NCBI GenBank assembly: GCA_040389445.1
Contig: JAZJZX010000011.1
Span: 1-64,000 of the forward strand
DNA: 64,000 nucleotides
Reading direction: 5' to 3'
Source of the DNA: UBA5189 sp040389445
GTDB taxonomy: Bacteria; Chloroflexota; Limnocylindria; Limnocylindrales; CSP1-4
Position 1 is the first letter of the stretch. Every line of letters starts with the position of its first letter. The position numbers were made by a program, and so were the translations under genes. A model generated the notes under the pieces. It did not search any database. It was not told the DNA's origin and worked only from the letters and a program-made list of their open reading frames with translations. Of the stretch, positions 7,739-16,244 are shown piece after piece.

Positions 7739-8764
7739 CTACTTCACCGCGTCGGCGGCCGCGCGGATCTCGTCCGTTGAAACGACGCCCTCGAACGACG
7801 CCGTGACCGTTCCAGCCCGATCAACCACGAAGACCCACGGCTCCGACAGGATGCCCCAGTCGGAGACCGCAGGGATCGCCTGGAGGTCGCCGCTGGCGTC
7901 CAGGACCGGTTGCAGTGTTCCGTTCTGGAATGTCAGGAGGTACGGCTCGACGGCGATGAAGGTCACCGACGGGAAGTCCGCCGCGAGTGGTTTCACCCGA
8001 TCAAGGGTGGGGCCGCACTGCGCGGAGATGCAGAATTTCGGCGTCGCGAAGATGAGGACGAATGGGTCGTGCGCCGCCAGGGCGTCCCTGACGGAGGTCG
8101 CATAGAACGCGGGATCCGGGCTGGGATCGGTGCTGACCCGTGCCACGTCGCCGCCCACCGACGCAACCGTGGGCGTGTCGGAGGCCGGCGCAGCCTGGCC
8201 GACGCGGATCACCGGCGAGCTCGTGGCGACTTCAAAGGTCATCCGGATGGTCTCCGGCGCTCCACCGTTGACCGCGGTCACGAACTGCGCGCCCCAGATG
8301 CCGGCCTCGGGAAAGGTCACCGGTGCGACGTAGAAGCCGCGCTCGTTCTCGATCCCCCAGACGAACTGTCCCTCCGTGGTCGCCGTGGCCGCAGCGCCGT
8401 CGCGGCCGAGGTCGAACAGCGACAACTCGACGGTCCGGTCGGGCGCTGCCACCGGGCGGTTGTCGAGATCGAGGAAGGTGAAGAGCAGCCGGTTCTCCCC
8501 GCAGGTCAGGCTTCGCCCGCTGTTCACGATGGCGGGGAAGACCGTGGGCGCCGTGGCTGCCGTCGTCCAGCCCGGAAGGTTGGCCGCCGGCGCCGGCGCC
8601 GCGGTGCAGCCGGTCTGGCCGGAGTCACCGGGCAAGGCGGCCGGGCTGCCGGAGCCCGATGTCGGCGCGCTGCCGACGTCCTGACCGGGTGCCCCGCCGC
8701 TACAGGCTGCAGCGAGCAGGCCGAGGAACAGGAGGACACGAGGAGCGTGGGTGGGTGGTCGCAT
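7739..8764 (-). CDS. lipoprotein with C-terminal thioredoxin-like domain
   Basis: This is an exported lipoprotein of unknown exact role. The signal MRPPTHAPRVLLFLGLLAAAC puts the lipid-modified Cys at residue 21. Residues about 60-190 form a beta-rich domain (LLFTFLDLDNRPVAAPDRTVEL, GFYVAPVTFPEAGIWG) like those that sense or bind ligands outside the cell. The C-terminal 130 residues read as a thioredoxin fold: PFVLIFATPKFC, a CISAQC pair instead of the usual CxxC, then VTFIAVEPY and EPWVFVVDRAGTVTASFEG. It is divergent from the heme synthase gene, which could suggest a link to copper or heme oxidase assembly, but no oxidase gene is nearby. TACGCT seven bases before ATG 8764 supports this start. 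Confidence 0.75.
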   Translation of the reverse strand: MRPPTHAPRVLLFLGLLAAACSGGAPGQDVGSAPTSGSGSPAALPGDSGQTGCTAAPAPAANLPGWTTAATAPTVFPAIVNSGRSLTCGENRLLFTFLDLDNRPVAAPDRTVELSLFDLGRDGAAATATTEGQFVWGIENERGFYVAPVTFPEAGIWGAQFVTAVNGGAPETIRMTFEVATSSPVIRVGQAAPASDTPTVASVGGDVARVSTDPSPDPAFYATSVRDALAAHDPFVLIFATPKFCISAQCGPTLDRVKPLAADFPSVTFIAVEPYLLTFQNGTLQPVLDASGDLQAIPAVSDWGILSEPWVFVVDRAGTVTASFEGVVSTDEIRAAADAVK

Positions 8765-8771
8765 GGGTGAG

Positions 8772-8777
8772 AGCGTA
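8772..8777 (-). promoter_or_regulatory. -10 hexamer TACGCT, leaderless arrangement
   Basis: TACGCT is followed by seven bases and then the lipoprotein ATG at 8764. It selects that start over in-frame codons further upstream. Confidence 0.5.
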
Positions 8778-8863
8778 GAGCGCCTCACGAATCGGCGCCT
8801 GGCGGCGGCGGCGGGTGGCTGCGCGGTGCTCATCGGGCGAACCGGCCCGGACCGTTCGGCGCG

Positions 8864-8869
8864 TAGAAT
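8864..8869 (+). promoter_or_regulatory. -10 hexamer TAGAAT for the ctaA-ctaB fusion gene
   Basis: TAGAAT lies 37 bases before the GTG at 8907 in the divergent gap. It leaves a short leader with a CGGAG ribosome site. I see no good -35 box. Confidence 0.35.
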
Positions 8870-8906
8870 GGTTCAATCCCGCCCAGCCTCTTGTCTTCGG
8901 AGTCCC

Positions 8907-10826
8907 GTGACCCGTTTCCAGCGTCTTGCCGCCGCGACCGTCGTCACCACGTTCCTCCTGGTGACCATCGGGGTCATCGTCCGGGCCACCGATTCGGGCA
9001 TTGCGTGCCCGACCTGGCCGGGCTGCTTTCCGGGCCAGTTCCTGCCGGGGCTGGACGCGGACTATCACGTCTGGCTCGAATGGATCCATCGGACCGTCGC
9101 CGCCGTCATCGGGTTCCTGATCATCGGCATGGCCGTGCTGGCCCTCATCGATCACCGCGATCGGCGCTCGCTCCTGTGGCCCTCCATCTTCGCCGTCGGC
9201 CTGGTCGGCTATCAGGCCTACCTCGGGAGGGAGACCGTTCGGCTCGGGAATTCCGGTGAGAGCGTCACGGCGCATCTGGCAGCCGCCATGGCGCTGGTCG
9301 GCGTCCTCGTCTACCTGCTCGTCCGGTCGGGCTATCCGGCCCGGATCAGCGGGCGTGGCGGCAGCCAGCGGTTCACGCTGCTTGCGGTCTTTGCGGCGGC
9401 CGCGACCTTCGCGGTGCTGCTCTTCGGATCGAACGTGACGGCTCGCAGCGCCGGTGCCGTCTTCACGGACTGGCCGCTGATGTCGGGCGGTCTCTTCCCC
9501 TTCGATTCCGGCACGCCGAGCGACGTCGCCGTGCTGTATGCGACCAACGCGCTGCACCGCTATGTCGCGGGCTTCGTGCTCCTGATCCTGATCGGCGTGG
9601 CCTATGCGGCCCGGCGACGCTCGCCGGCCCGTCCCAGGCTCGCGGCCATGGCCGCCGGGATCCTCGCCCTGTACCTGATCCAGGTGGTCATCGGCGGACT
9701 CCAGGTCCTGACGCTCCTGTCCGGCTGGTCCCAGACATTGCACGTCGCGATCGGCACCCTGATCTGGGGCGGGGCCGTCGCCCTCGCCGCCACGTCCTAC
9801 TATGGCGCCCGACTTGAACCCGGACCGGCGGTCGCTGCCGGTGACCCCGGATCCCCGGATGGGATCGGCGGCGAGCAGATCGGGGAGACTGGTTCCGAGG
9901 CACCCTCGAAACCCTCCGTGCGGGACACCATCGGCGCCTACGTGGCCCTGACGAAGCCCCGGATCATCGAGCTCCTCCTCGTCACGACCCTTCCCGCGAT
10001 GGTCCTCGCCACACGCGACGTGCCGGGCATCCAGCCGCTCGACTGGTTGCGCCTGACCTTCTGGACGCTGGTCTGTGGAACCCTCGCGGCGGGCGCGGCC
10101 AACGCCATCAACCAGTACCTGGATCGTGATATCGACGCGCGCATGGTCCGAACCCGGCGCCGGCCCCTGCCGGCCCACGACATCGCCCCGGAACGCGCGA
10201 TGGAGTTCGGGATCGTCCTCGCGGTCGTCTCGGTCGCGCTCATGGCCTGGTTCGTGAACCTGCTGGCCGCGTTCCTCACCCTGCTGGCGATCGCGTTCTA
10301 TGTCTTCGTCTACACGATCATGTTGAAGCGAAGCACGCCCCAGAACATCGTCATCGGGGGAGCCGCCGGCGCCCTTCCCCCGGTCATCGGGTGGGCCGCC
10401 GTGACCGGAAATGTCGGCCTCCCGGCCGTGATGCTGTTCCTCCTCGTCTTCTACTGGACGCCGCCACATTTCTGGGCGCTCGCCCTGCGCATCCGCGGGG
10501 ACTATGCCGCGGCCGGCGTCCCGATGCTCCCCGTGGTCAGGGGCATCGCCGAGACGAGCCGGCAGATCGTGCTGTACACGATGCTGCTCGTCGCCATCTC
10601 GCTGGTCTTTGCCGTCGTCGGGCAGATGGGCGCCGTGTACTTCTCCGCCGCCGTGATCCTCGGCGCCATCTTCCTCTGGCGAGCGTTCGTCCTGTGGCGA
10701 CAGGGGTCCGCCCCGGAGGCATCGACGGCGCAGGCGATCCGGCTCTATCGATATTCCATCAGCTACCTGACGCTGCTGTTCGTGGCCGTCGCGGTCGATG
10801 CGCTCATCGCGCTGCCGTTCGGCTGA
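8907..10826 (+). CDS. ctaA-ctaB: fused heme A synthase (CtaA/COX15) and heme O synthase (CtaB, protoheme IX farnesyltransferase)
   Basis: One 639-residue membrane protein carries both steps from heme B to heme A for cytochrome oxidase. Residues 1-320 are CtaA: CPTWPGC with the redox Cys pair C34/C40, then the E58-x-x-H61 motif in EWIHR; the second extracellular Cys pair of some CtaA proteins is absent. After a Gly/Pro/Ser linker, residues from about 338 are CtaB: TKPRIIELLLVTT, the prenyl-diphosphate site NAINQYLDRDID, RTRRRPLP, and YWTPPHFW. The order puts the second enzyme of the pathway first. GTG 8907 has CGGAG just upstream. I believe CtaA-CtaB fusions exist in some thermophiles; here no cox genes are adjacent. 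Confidence 0.92.
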   Translation: MTRFQRLAAATVVTTFLLVTIGVIVRATDSGIACPTWPGCFPGQFLPGLDADYHVWLEWIHRTVAAVIGFLIIGMAVLALIDHRDRRSLLWPSIFAVGLVGYQAYLGRETVRLGNSGESVTAHLAAAMALVGVLVYLLVRSGYPARISGRGGSQRFTLLAVFAAAATFAVLLFGSNVTARSAGAVFTDWPLMSGGLFPFDSGTPSDVAVLYATNALHRYVAGFVLLILIGVAYAARRRSPARPRLAAMAAGILALYLIQVVIGGLQVLTLLSGWSQTLHVAIGTLIWGGAVALAATSYYGARLEPGPAVAAGDPGSPDGIGGEQIGETGSEAPSKPSVRDTIGAYVALTKPRIIELLLVTTLPAMVLATRDVPGIQPLDWLRLTFWTLVCGTLAAGAANAINQYLDRDIDARMVRTRRRPLPAHDIAPERAMEFGIVLAVVSVALMAWFVNLLAAFLTLLAIAFYVFVYTIMLKRSTPQNIVIGGAAGALPPVIGWAAVTGNVGLPAVMLFLLVFYWTPPHFWALALRIRGDYAAAGVPMLPVVRGIAETSRQIVLYTMLLVAISLVFAVVGQMGAVYFSAAVILGAIFLWRAFVLWRQGSAPEASTAQAIRLYRYSISYLTLLFVAVAVDALIALPFG

Positions 10827-10864
10827 GCACGGAACAACACCGACCGCCCGGGCGTCGGGTGGGC

Positions 10865-11449
10865 ATGCGCAACCTCCCGGGCCTGGGCCGGCTTCTGACA
10901 TCGGCCGCGCTGCTTGCGACGGCCCTGCTGTCGCCGGCGCTCGCACTGGCCGACACGACGGCGATCGCCGACTGCGCGCCACCCCCACCCCTGGAGAAGG
11001 CGGTCTTTTCCGATCTCGTCTTTGTCGGGCGCGTCACGGACATCGCCAACGGCGGCCGATCGGCCGTCGTGGAGGTCAGCGAGGTCTGGCGCGGCGATGT
11101 TCCCACGCCGCTCACGGTGAACGGTGGGGCCGACCCGACGAACCCCGGCGAGGATGATCGAATGTTCGAGCTGGGGACGACCTACCTCTTCGTGCCCGTC
11201 CAGTTCGATGATCTCCGCCAGGCCGTCGTCGTCGACAGCGTGTGTTCCAGCACCACACCGTGGAGCGACGATCTGGCCAGGCTGCGGCCCGCCAATGTCG
11301 GGCAGCCGCTGCCGGCGAACGCCGCCTCGAGCGGGCCGAACCCCTTCGCGTTCCTCGGCGATCTCGCGATGCCGATCGCGACCGCGGGCATCGTCGGCGG
11401 CGGGGCGTTCGTCCTGGCCCTGCTCGTGGCGCGACGGCGCGAAGCGTGA
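10865..11449 (+). CDS. secreted type I membrane protein, NTR/TIMP-like (first of two paralogs)
   Basis: A signal peptide (LLTSAALLATALLSPALALA) is followed by a compact beta domain and a C-terminal membrane span with VARRREA at the end, so the protein should sit outside the cell held by its tail. The domain pattern (an early Cys, VFVGRVTDIANGGRSAVVEVSEVWRGD, a D-R-x-F-x-x-G-x-x-YLF segment, then VDSVCSSTTP) resembles bacterial netrin/TIMP-like OB-fold proteins; this is an inference. The next gene is a clear paralog with the same layout. ATG 10865 is chosen because it opens the signal peptide. Confidence 0.7.
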   Translation: MRNLPGLGRLLTSAALLATALLSPALALADTTAIADCAPPPPLEKAVFSDLVFVGRVTDIANGGRSAVVEVSEVWRGDVPTPLTVNGGADPTNPGEDDRMFELGTTYLFVPVQFDDLRQAVVVDSVCSSTTPWSDDLARLRPANVGQPLPANAASSGPNPFAFLGDLAMPIATAGIVGGGAFVLALLVARRREA

Positions 11450-11465
11450 TCCGGAGGAAACCGCG

Positions 11466-12026
11466 ATGAACCGCTCCCGATCGACCCCTGGGTTCCGCCT
11501 CGTGGCCGCGACGCTCCTCGCGCTCGGAGCCTTCTGGGCGCCGCCAGGCGCCTCCGCGTCGTGTGCGGTCCAGCCGGGCGGTGGCGTCGCCTGGAACACT
11601 GCCGACGCGGCCTTCGTCGGCACCGTGACCAGCATCGCGAACGGGGCCCGCTGGGCCACGGTCAGGGTCGAGGAGGTCTGGAAGGGCCCGGACCAGCCGA
11701 TCGAGGTCGTCGTGCGTGGTGGCCCCGAGGGCAACGCCTCGACTTCCGTGGACCGCACCTACGCGATCGGCATGCGCTACCTCTTCGCGGTGGGCATCTC
11801 GGACGGGACCCTGGTCGACAGCGCCTGCTCCGCAACCACACCCGCGGATGCGATCGATCTCGCCGCGATCCGGCCGGCCGACGTCCGACAGCCTGCCGGC
11901 GGGAGCACTTCCCCGACCGGGGGCGGGCTGGACCTCGGCGGCCTGGCCGGCCCGGTCCTCGTGGTCGCAATCGTGGGCGGCGTGCTCCTCGCCGCGGTCC
12001 TGCTGGCCCGCCGACGCGACGCCTGA
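11466..12026 (+). CDS. secreted type I membrane protein, NTR/TIMP-like (second paralog)
   Basis: It has the same plan as its upstream neighbour: a signal peptide, one beta domain with FVGTVTSIANGARWATVRVEEVWKG, YAIGMRYLFAV and VDSACSATTP, then a span and ARRRDA. The shared words, matching Cys positions and 16-base spacing show a tandem duplication. GGAGGAAA before ATG 11466 is a good ribosome site. It is convergent with the peptidase gene, with three bases between the stops. Role unknown; a surface binding or inhibitor function is conceivable but unsupported. Confidence 0.7.
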   Translation: MNRSRSTPGFRLVAATLLALGAFWAPPGASASCAVQPGGGVAWNTADAAFVGTVTSIANGARWATVRVEEVWKGPDQPIEVVVRGGPEGNASTSVDRTYAIGMRYLFAVGISDGTLVDSACSATTPADAIDLAAIRPADVRQPAGGSTSPTGGGLDLGGLAGPVLVVAIVGGVLLAAVLLARRRDA

Positions 12027-12029
12027 CCC

Positions 12030-13655
12030 TCAGCCGGCAGCCTCGACCTCCGCGAGGAGGGCCTCGGCCGTGAGCGGTCCGCCGAGGAACGCCACCAGCA
12101 GGTTGCGAGGCGACCGCCCCCCGCCGAATCGCAGCAGCGCGTCGGAGACGTAGCCGTACCAGCCGGGATCTCCCGTGGACCAGTCAGCCCGAACCGACCG
12201 GATCCGGGATCGCACCGCCGCGACCATGACCGCGCCGAGGGCGTAGTTCGCGAGATAGCCCGGGCCGTCGATCAGCTGGCCTCGACCGGCCCACCAGGAC
12301 CACTCCGGATGTCCGCGGATGCCGAGGTCTCGTTCGGCGATCTCGGCCCAGACCGCGTTGGGCGAACGATCGGGATGCCGGTGGAGCTCGATCTCGAAGA
12401 GGGTCCAGGCCGCGTCGAGCACCACGCCGCCGAAGCGGGCGACCACCGATTCCCGGGTCGTCACCTCGACCCCGAGATGCTCCCGGAGAAATGACGGCTC
12501 GTGGGCGGACCAGCCGACCACATCGGCCACGGCCTCGACAAAAGCGGTCTGTTCGGGCGGCCAGCTGCATTCCGCCGGTCGCGTCCGGATCGCGGCGTAG
12601 TGGAGCGCATGGCCACTCTCGTGAAGCAGCTCCTCGAGGTTGCCGATCCCGCCCTCCGCATACGTCGCGAAGACCCACGGCCTGGCCGCGGTCCAGATCC
12701 CGTCGGCAGCGCGTGTCGCGATGTCCTCGGTGACGGTGAAGGCGGTCGGGATGATCGGGCGATCATCCCGAGGATGAATGTCGTACTGGATGCGGAGCGT
12801 CGACGGATCGGCCCCGATCGCTCGGAGGTGCGCGTCGTTGATCTCCCGGAGCCGGGCGAGCGGGATGAGACGGTCCACTCGCCGCGCCAGCCCGCCGACG
12901 GCGTGCCGGTAATTCCACGGCTCCACGACATCACCGCCCAAGGCAACGGCCCTGAACGCGGCGAGCACCCGGCGCAGCGTCGGCTCGACCGAGTCAGGCG
13001 CCATGCCGAGCGCGACCGCATTCGCGTCGATGGGGGAACCCTCGTGGGCCCAGCGGGCCGCGGACGTGGCGAGAAGGACTCGGTAGGGGCTCGACGGCCC
13101 GTCGTCGCCGTTGAGGGTTCGCCAGGCGGGTTCCATGGACAGGAAGAGCGCCTTGCGCTTCGCCTCATCGTCCTCACGAGCGAGTCCTGCCATCACCGTC
13201 AACCGATCCAGGTGCTGACCCTGCACCTCGAGCGCCGCCATGGCGGCCCCCCATGCGTCGAACGTGGTGCGTCGCAGTCTCGCGCCTGCCTCCAGCTGGT
13301 CCATCCGGGCGTCGGCGCGAAGCGGCTCGTCGGCGCGAAGCGGCTCGTCGGCGCGAAGCGGCTCGTCGGCGAACCTGCGTCCGTCGAGCGGCGCCGCCCA
13401 GGCGTCGAGATCCGGAAGGCAAGCTCGCAGGGTGTGAAGAGCCGCTGCGTCCGCGACGCTCAGCGCGTCCCAGGTCCCGCCTGCCAGCAGCCGCCCCACC
13501 GTCGCCCGCGCCTCCACGAGGGTTCTTGCCAGGCGGTCCGCGACGGCGCCGATGGCTCCCCGGTGATGCCCGACCATCCACGCGCCCCAGGCCTCGAGAT
13601 AGGCCCGGTACGCGTCCTCGAGGCGCCCGAACGCCGGATCCGACGTGAACTGCAC
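12030..13655 (-). CDS. M3-like zinc metallopeptidase
   Basis: This is a gluzincin-type peptidase, probably cytosolic, most like oligopeptidases of clan MA (M3/M2-like). The zinc motif HESGH is at about 345-349 in LLHESGHALHY, and a likely third ligand, a Glu in FVEAVADV, follows 29 residues after the first His. The mainly helical 541-residue length fits. The start is set at GTG 13655 because TACGAT lies six bases upstream; a frame extending to 13733 would add 26 residues unlike the family. Near residue 100 an 18-base repeat gives three copies of an RADEPL-like hexapeptide, an expansion without known function. Substrate unknown. Confidence 0.8.
   Translation of the reverse strand: MQFTSDPAFGRLEDAYRAYLEAWGAWMVGHHRGAIGAVADRLARTLVEARATVGRLLAGGTWDALSVADAAALHTLRACLPDLDAWAAPLDGRRFADEPLRADEPLRADEPLRADARMDQLEAGARLRRTTFDAWGAAMAALEVQGQHLDRLTVMAGLAREDDEAKRKALFLSMEPAWRTLNGDDGPSSPYRVLLATSAARWAHEGSPIDANAVALGMAPDSVEPTLRRVLAAFRAVALGGDVVEPWNYRHAVGGLARRVDRLIPLARLREINDAHLRAIGADPSTLRIQYDIHPRDDRPIIPTAFTVTEDIATRAADGIWTAARPWVFATYAEGGIGNLEELLHESGHALHYAAIRTRPAECSWPPEQTAFVEAVADVVGWSAHEPSFLREHLGVEVTTRESVVARFGGVVLDAAWTLFEIELHRHPDRSPNAVWAEIAERDLGIRGHPEWSWWAGRGQLIDGPGYLANYALGAVMVAAVRSRIRSVRADWSTGDPGWYGYVSDALLRFGGGRSPRNLLVAFLGGPLTAEALLAEVEAAG
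13312..13373. repeat. 18-base minisatellite, three copies, in the peptidase gene
   Basis: The unit GGCGCGAAGCGGCTCGTC is repeated exactly three times. On the minus strand it encodes Ala-Asp-Glu-Pro-Leu-Arg three times and keeps the peptidase frame. Confidence 0.9.
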
Positions 13656-13661
13656 GGCTGC

Positions 13662-13667
13662 ATCGTA
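13662..13667 (-). promoter_or_regulatory. -10 hexamer TACGAT, leaderless arrangement
   Basis: TACGAT is followed by six bases and then the GTG at 13655; it decides the start of the peptidase gene. Confidence 0.5.
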
Positions 13668-13745
13668 AGCGGAGCGATGGGGGGTATGGACCCCGCGCAC
13701 CTGGGCCGCCGTCGGGCCATGCCGAGCCGGCATGGCGGGATCTCG

Positions 13746-14438
13746 CTACTCGCCCAGCGTCCCGGGCGTTCCGTCGAGGACACGCACTTCGCGACGCCGC
13801 GCGACCCGACCCTCCCGGTCAAAGATGCCGAGCATCACCTGGACGACCGGTCCGATCCCGAAGGCAAAGACCACCGTGCCGAGCCCGATCGTTCCGCCGA
13901 GCGCCCAGCCGATCACGAGGACGCTGATCTCGATGGCCGTCCGCGAGCGCCGAATGGACCACCCAAATCGATGGTGGACGCCCACCATCAGACCGTCGCG
14001 TGGCCCGGGACCGAGGTCGGCCGCCAGATAGAGCCCGGATCCAAGCCCGATCACGAGGACGCCGGCCAGCATCTGAAGCAATTGCAGCAGCGGCACCGTC
14101 TGGGCGGGCACGAATGTATTGCCGACATTCGTGGCCGTGCCGATCAGGAGCACGTTGATCAGCGTCCCGATCCCGGGGCGTTCGCCGAGTGGCCACCACA
14201 GCGCCAGGATCGGAATACCGAGCAGGATCGAAATGGTGCCCATCGGGATGCCGGTGCGGAACTGGATGCCCTGATGGAACGCCTCCCATGGCCCGAGACC
14301 GATGCCGGCGCGCGCCATGAGCGCGATACCGAACCCGAACACGACGAGGCCGAGGAGCAGGCCCGGTACGCGGGGCAGGATCGGCCGTCGGGTGACCGGC
14401 CCAGGGGCGACCTCGTTGCCCAGACTTGAATCAGGCAT
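13746..14438 (-). CDS. YczE/YyaS-type integral membrane protein
   Basis: This 230-residue protein has five or six membrane spans and matches the YczE/YyaS group: LLLGLVVFGFGIALMARAGIGLGPWEAFHQGI at the start, then GTISILLGIPILALWW, GTATNVGNTFVPAQ and LGPGPRDGLMVG. The family function is not established; some members lie next to surfactin or regulator genes. TACCAT six bases before ATG 14438 supports the start. It is divergent from the MBL-fold gene, with 63 bases between starts. Confidence 0.82.
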   Translation of the reverse strand: MPDSSLGNEVAPGPVTRRPILPRVPGLLLGLVVFGFGIALMARAGIGLGPWEAFHQGIQFRTGIPMGTISILLGIPILALWWPLGERPGIGTLINVLLIGTATNVGNTFVPAQTVPLLQLLQMLAGVLVIGLGSGLYLAADLGPGPRDGLMVGVHHRFGWSIRRSRTAIEISVLVIGWALGGTIGLGTVVFAFGIGPVVQVMLGIFDREGRVARRREVRVLDGTPGTLGE

Positions 14439-14444
14439 CCGCGG

Positions 14445-14450
14445 ATGGTA
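14445..14450 (-). promoter_or_regulatory. -10 hexamer TACCAT, leaderless arrangement
   Basis: TACCAT is followed by six bases and then the YczE-type ATG at 14438. Confidence 0.5.
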
Positions 14451-14501
14451 GCGGGGCCTGCCCGCCAGCGGTTTCCGCCGGTGACTGGCACACTCCGCCG
14501 C

Positions 14502-16193
14502 ATGCACCTCCACTTCCTCGGCGGAGCGGCGACCGTAACGGGCTCGCGGTTCCACCTGACGACGGAGCGCGCGAGCGTCCTGATCGACTGCGGGATGTTC
14601 CAGGGCTCGCCGACCGAAACGGTTCGCAACCGGATCCCGCTCGGTTTCGATGCGGGGAAGCTCGACGCCATTCTCATCACCCATGCCCACCTGGACCATT
14701 GCGGTCTGCTTCCTCTCGCGGTCAAGATGGGCTTCGCCGGGCCGATCCACCTGACGGCCGCGACCGCCGAGCTCGTCGAGCTCGTGCTCCTCGACAGCGG
14801 GCGCCTTCAGGAGGAATTCGCCAAGCGCGGGTCGCGCTGGGAGGCGCGCCACCCGGACGCGGCGATCAAGGAAGATCAGGCTGCCGCGCGCCAGTACGTG
14901 GAGGCGCTGGATCTGGCCCGGGAGGAAGACGGCACCGCGGGCGGCGAACCCGACGGCAAGGGTCTGGATGCCTTGCCGCCGGCCCCGCACCCGCCACTCC
15001 GGTTCGCGACCGGGTCGGTCAAGACCGGGGAGCACGTAGAAACCGCCATCGAGCCGGCCAACGGGAATGCATCGGCCGTCTCCGCAACGGAGGCAGACCT
15101 GCTGGCAGGCAATCCGGATCTGCTCATCGATCTGGACGCGCCGATCTATACCGAGCGAGAAGCCGCTGCGGTGCTCCCCCTGTTGAGGACGCTTGCCTAC
15201 GATCAGGAGATCGAAGTGGCGCCGGGGATCCACGCCACGTTCCTCGATGCCGGCCACATCCTCGGATCCGCGATCATCCGGCTCCGCGTCCAGGAGACCG
15301 ACGGCGGACCTGAGCGAACGATGGTGTTCTCCGGCGATCTCGGGCGGCCGGGCGCGCCGATCCTGAAGGATCCGACCGTCCTCACCCGTGCGGACTACGT
15401 CTGCATCGAGTCCACCTACGGTGGCCGCGAGCACGAGCCCTCGGCCGAGGCCGTCAAGATCCTCGCCGAAGCGGTTCGCGAGGTGGATCGAAGTGAGGGC
15501 GTCCTGCTGATCCCGTCGTTCGCGATCGGACGAACGCAGGAGATCGTCTGGGAGCTCGACCGCCTGCTCGATGCCGGCGAGATTCCGCTCCTTCCGCTGT
15601 ACCTCGACTCACCGATGGCATCGAAGGCCTCGGACGTGTATCGGCGTCACATCGAGGTCTACGATGACGAGACCGCGGCGCTGTTCAGGTCCGGCGATAC
15701 GCCCCTCGACTACCCGAATCAGACCGTCACCAACAAGCTCGATGATTCGAAGGCGATCGCGAAGGCCGCTCGCCCGTACATGATCGTGGCCTCGAACGGG
15801 ATGTTGACCGGAGGGCGGGTGGTGGGCCACCTGCGCGAGCTGATCGACGACCCGCTGGCGACCATCCTGTTCGTCGGCTACCAGGGCAGCCGCACGCTCG
15901 GCAGCCACCTCCAGGCCGGCGCCCGGACCGTCAAGCTGGACGGGCAGGTCCGCCAGGTGCGCTGTCGGATCCGATCGATCAGCGGCTTCTCCGCACATGC
16001 GGACGAGCCGGCGCTTTTGGCCTGGCTCGGCCGATTTGGCGAGGGCCTGCGCGCCGGAGACGCGGGGTTTCCGCGGCGCATCTTCCTCGTCCACGGCGAT
16101 CCGGAAGCCCAGCAGGCGCTGGCGCCGAAGGTCGAGGCGCTCGGCTTCGAGGTCCACGTCCCGGTCTGGCACGAGCGTGTCGCACTCGATTGA
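14502..16193 (+). CDS. MBL-fold/beta-CASP RNA-specificity hydrolase (CPSF-like)
   Basis: This cytosolic metallo-beta-lactamase-fold protein carries the beta-CASP and RNA-specificity domains, so it is probably a ribonuclease of the CPSF-like group (YSH1/TTHA0252 type). The zinc motif HAHLDH is at about 61-66; further ligands are in LDAGHILGSA and FSGDLG. The beta-CASP part has SFAIGRTQEIV, YLDSPMA and YMIVASNGMLTGGRV, and the C-terminal His motif is FSAHAD. Typical members have about 450-470 residues; this one has 563, because roughly 90 low-homology residues (about 125-215) are inserted after the LLDSGRLQEE segment. A weak CACACT hexamer lies seven bases before the ATG. Confidence 0.88.
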   Translation: MHLHFLGGAATVTGSRFHLTTERASVLIDCGMFQGSPTETVRNRIPLGFDAGKLDAILITHAHLDHCGLLPLAVKMGFAGPIHLTAATAELVELVLLDSGRLQEEFAKRGSRWEARHPDAAIKEDQAAARQYVEALDLAREEDGTAGGEPDGKGLDALPPAPHPPLRFATGSVKTGEHVETAIEPANGNASAVSATEADLLAGNPDLLIDLDAPIYTEREAAAVLPLLRTLAYDQEIEVAPGIHATFLDAGHILGSAIIRLRVQETDGGPERTMVFSGDLGRPGAPILKDPTVLTRADYVCIESTYGGREHEPSAEAVKILAEAVREVDRSEGVLLIPSFAIGRTQEIVWELDRLLDAGEIPLLPLYLDSPMASKASDVYRRHIEVYDDETAALFRSGDTPLDYPNQTVTNKLDDSKAIAKAARPYMIVASNGMLTGGRVVGHLRELIDDPLATILFVGYQGSRTLGSHLQAGARTVKLDGQVRQVRCRIRSISGFSAHADEPALLAWLGRFGEGLRAGDAGFPRRIFLVHGDPEAQQALAPKVEALGFEVHVPVWHERVALD

Positions 16194-16230
16194 CCGGCCC
16201 GCTCGCGGGCGCCCCGGTTCCTGGTACCGG

Positions 16231-16236
16231 TACACT
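16231..16236 (+). promoter_or_regulatory. -10 hexamer TACACT, near-leaderless arrangement
   Basis: TACACT is followed by eight bases and then the ATG at 16245. Confidence 0.5.
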
Positions 16237-16244
16237 CACCAACG

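Noticed and set aside
16224..16233. GTACCGGTAC palindrome before the c-di-AMP receptor gene as a LacI site
   Set aside because: It is not next to a sugar gene, and short GC-rich palindromes occur by chance here; it also overlaps the -10.
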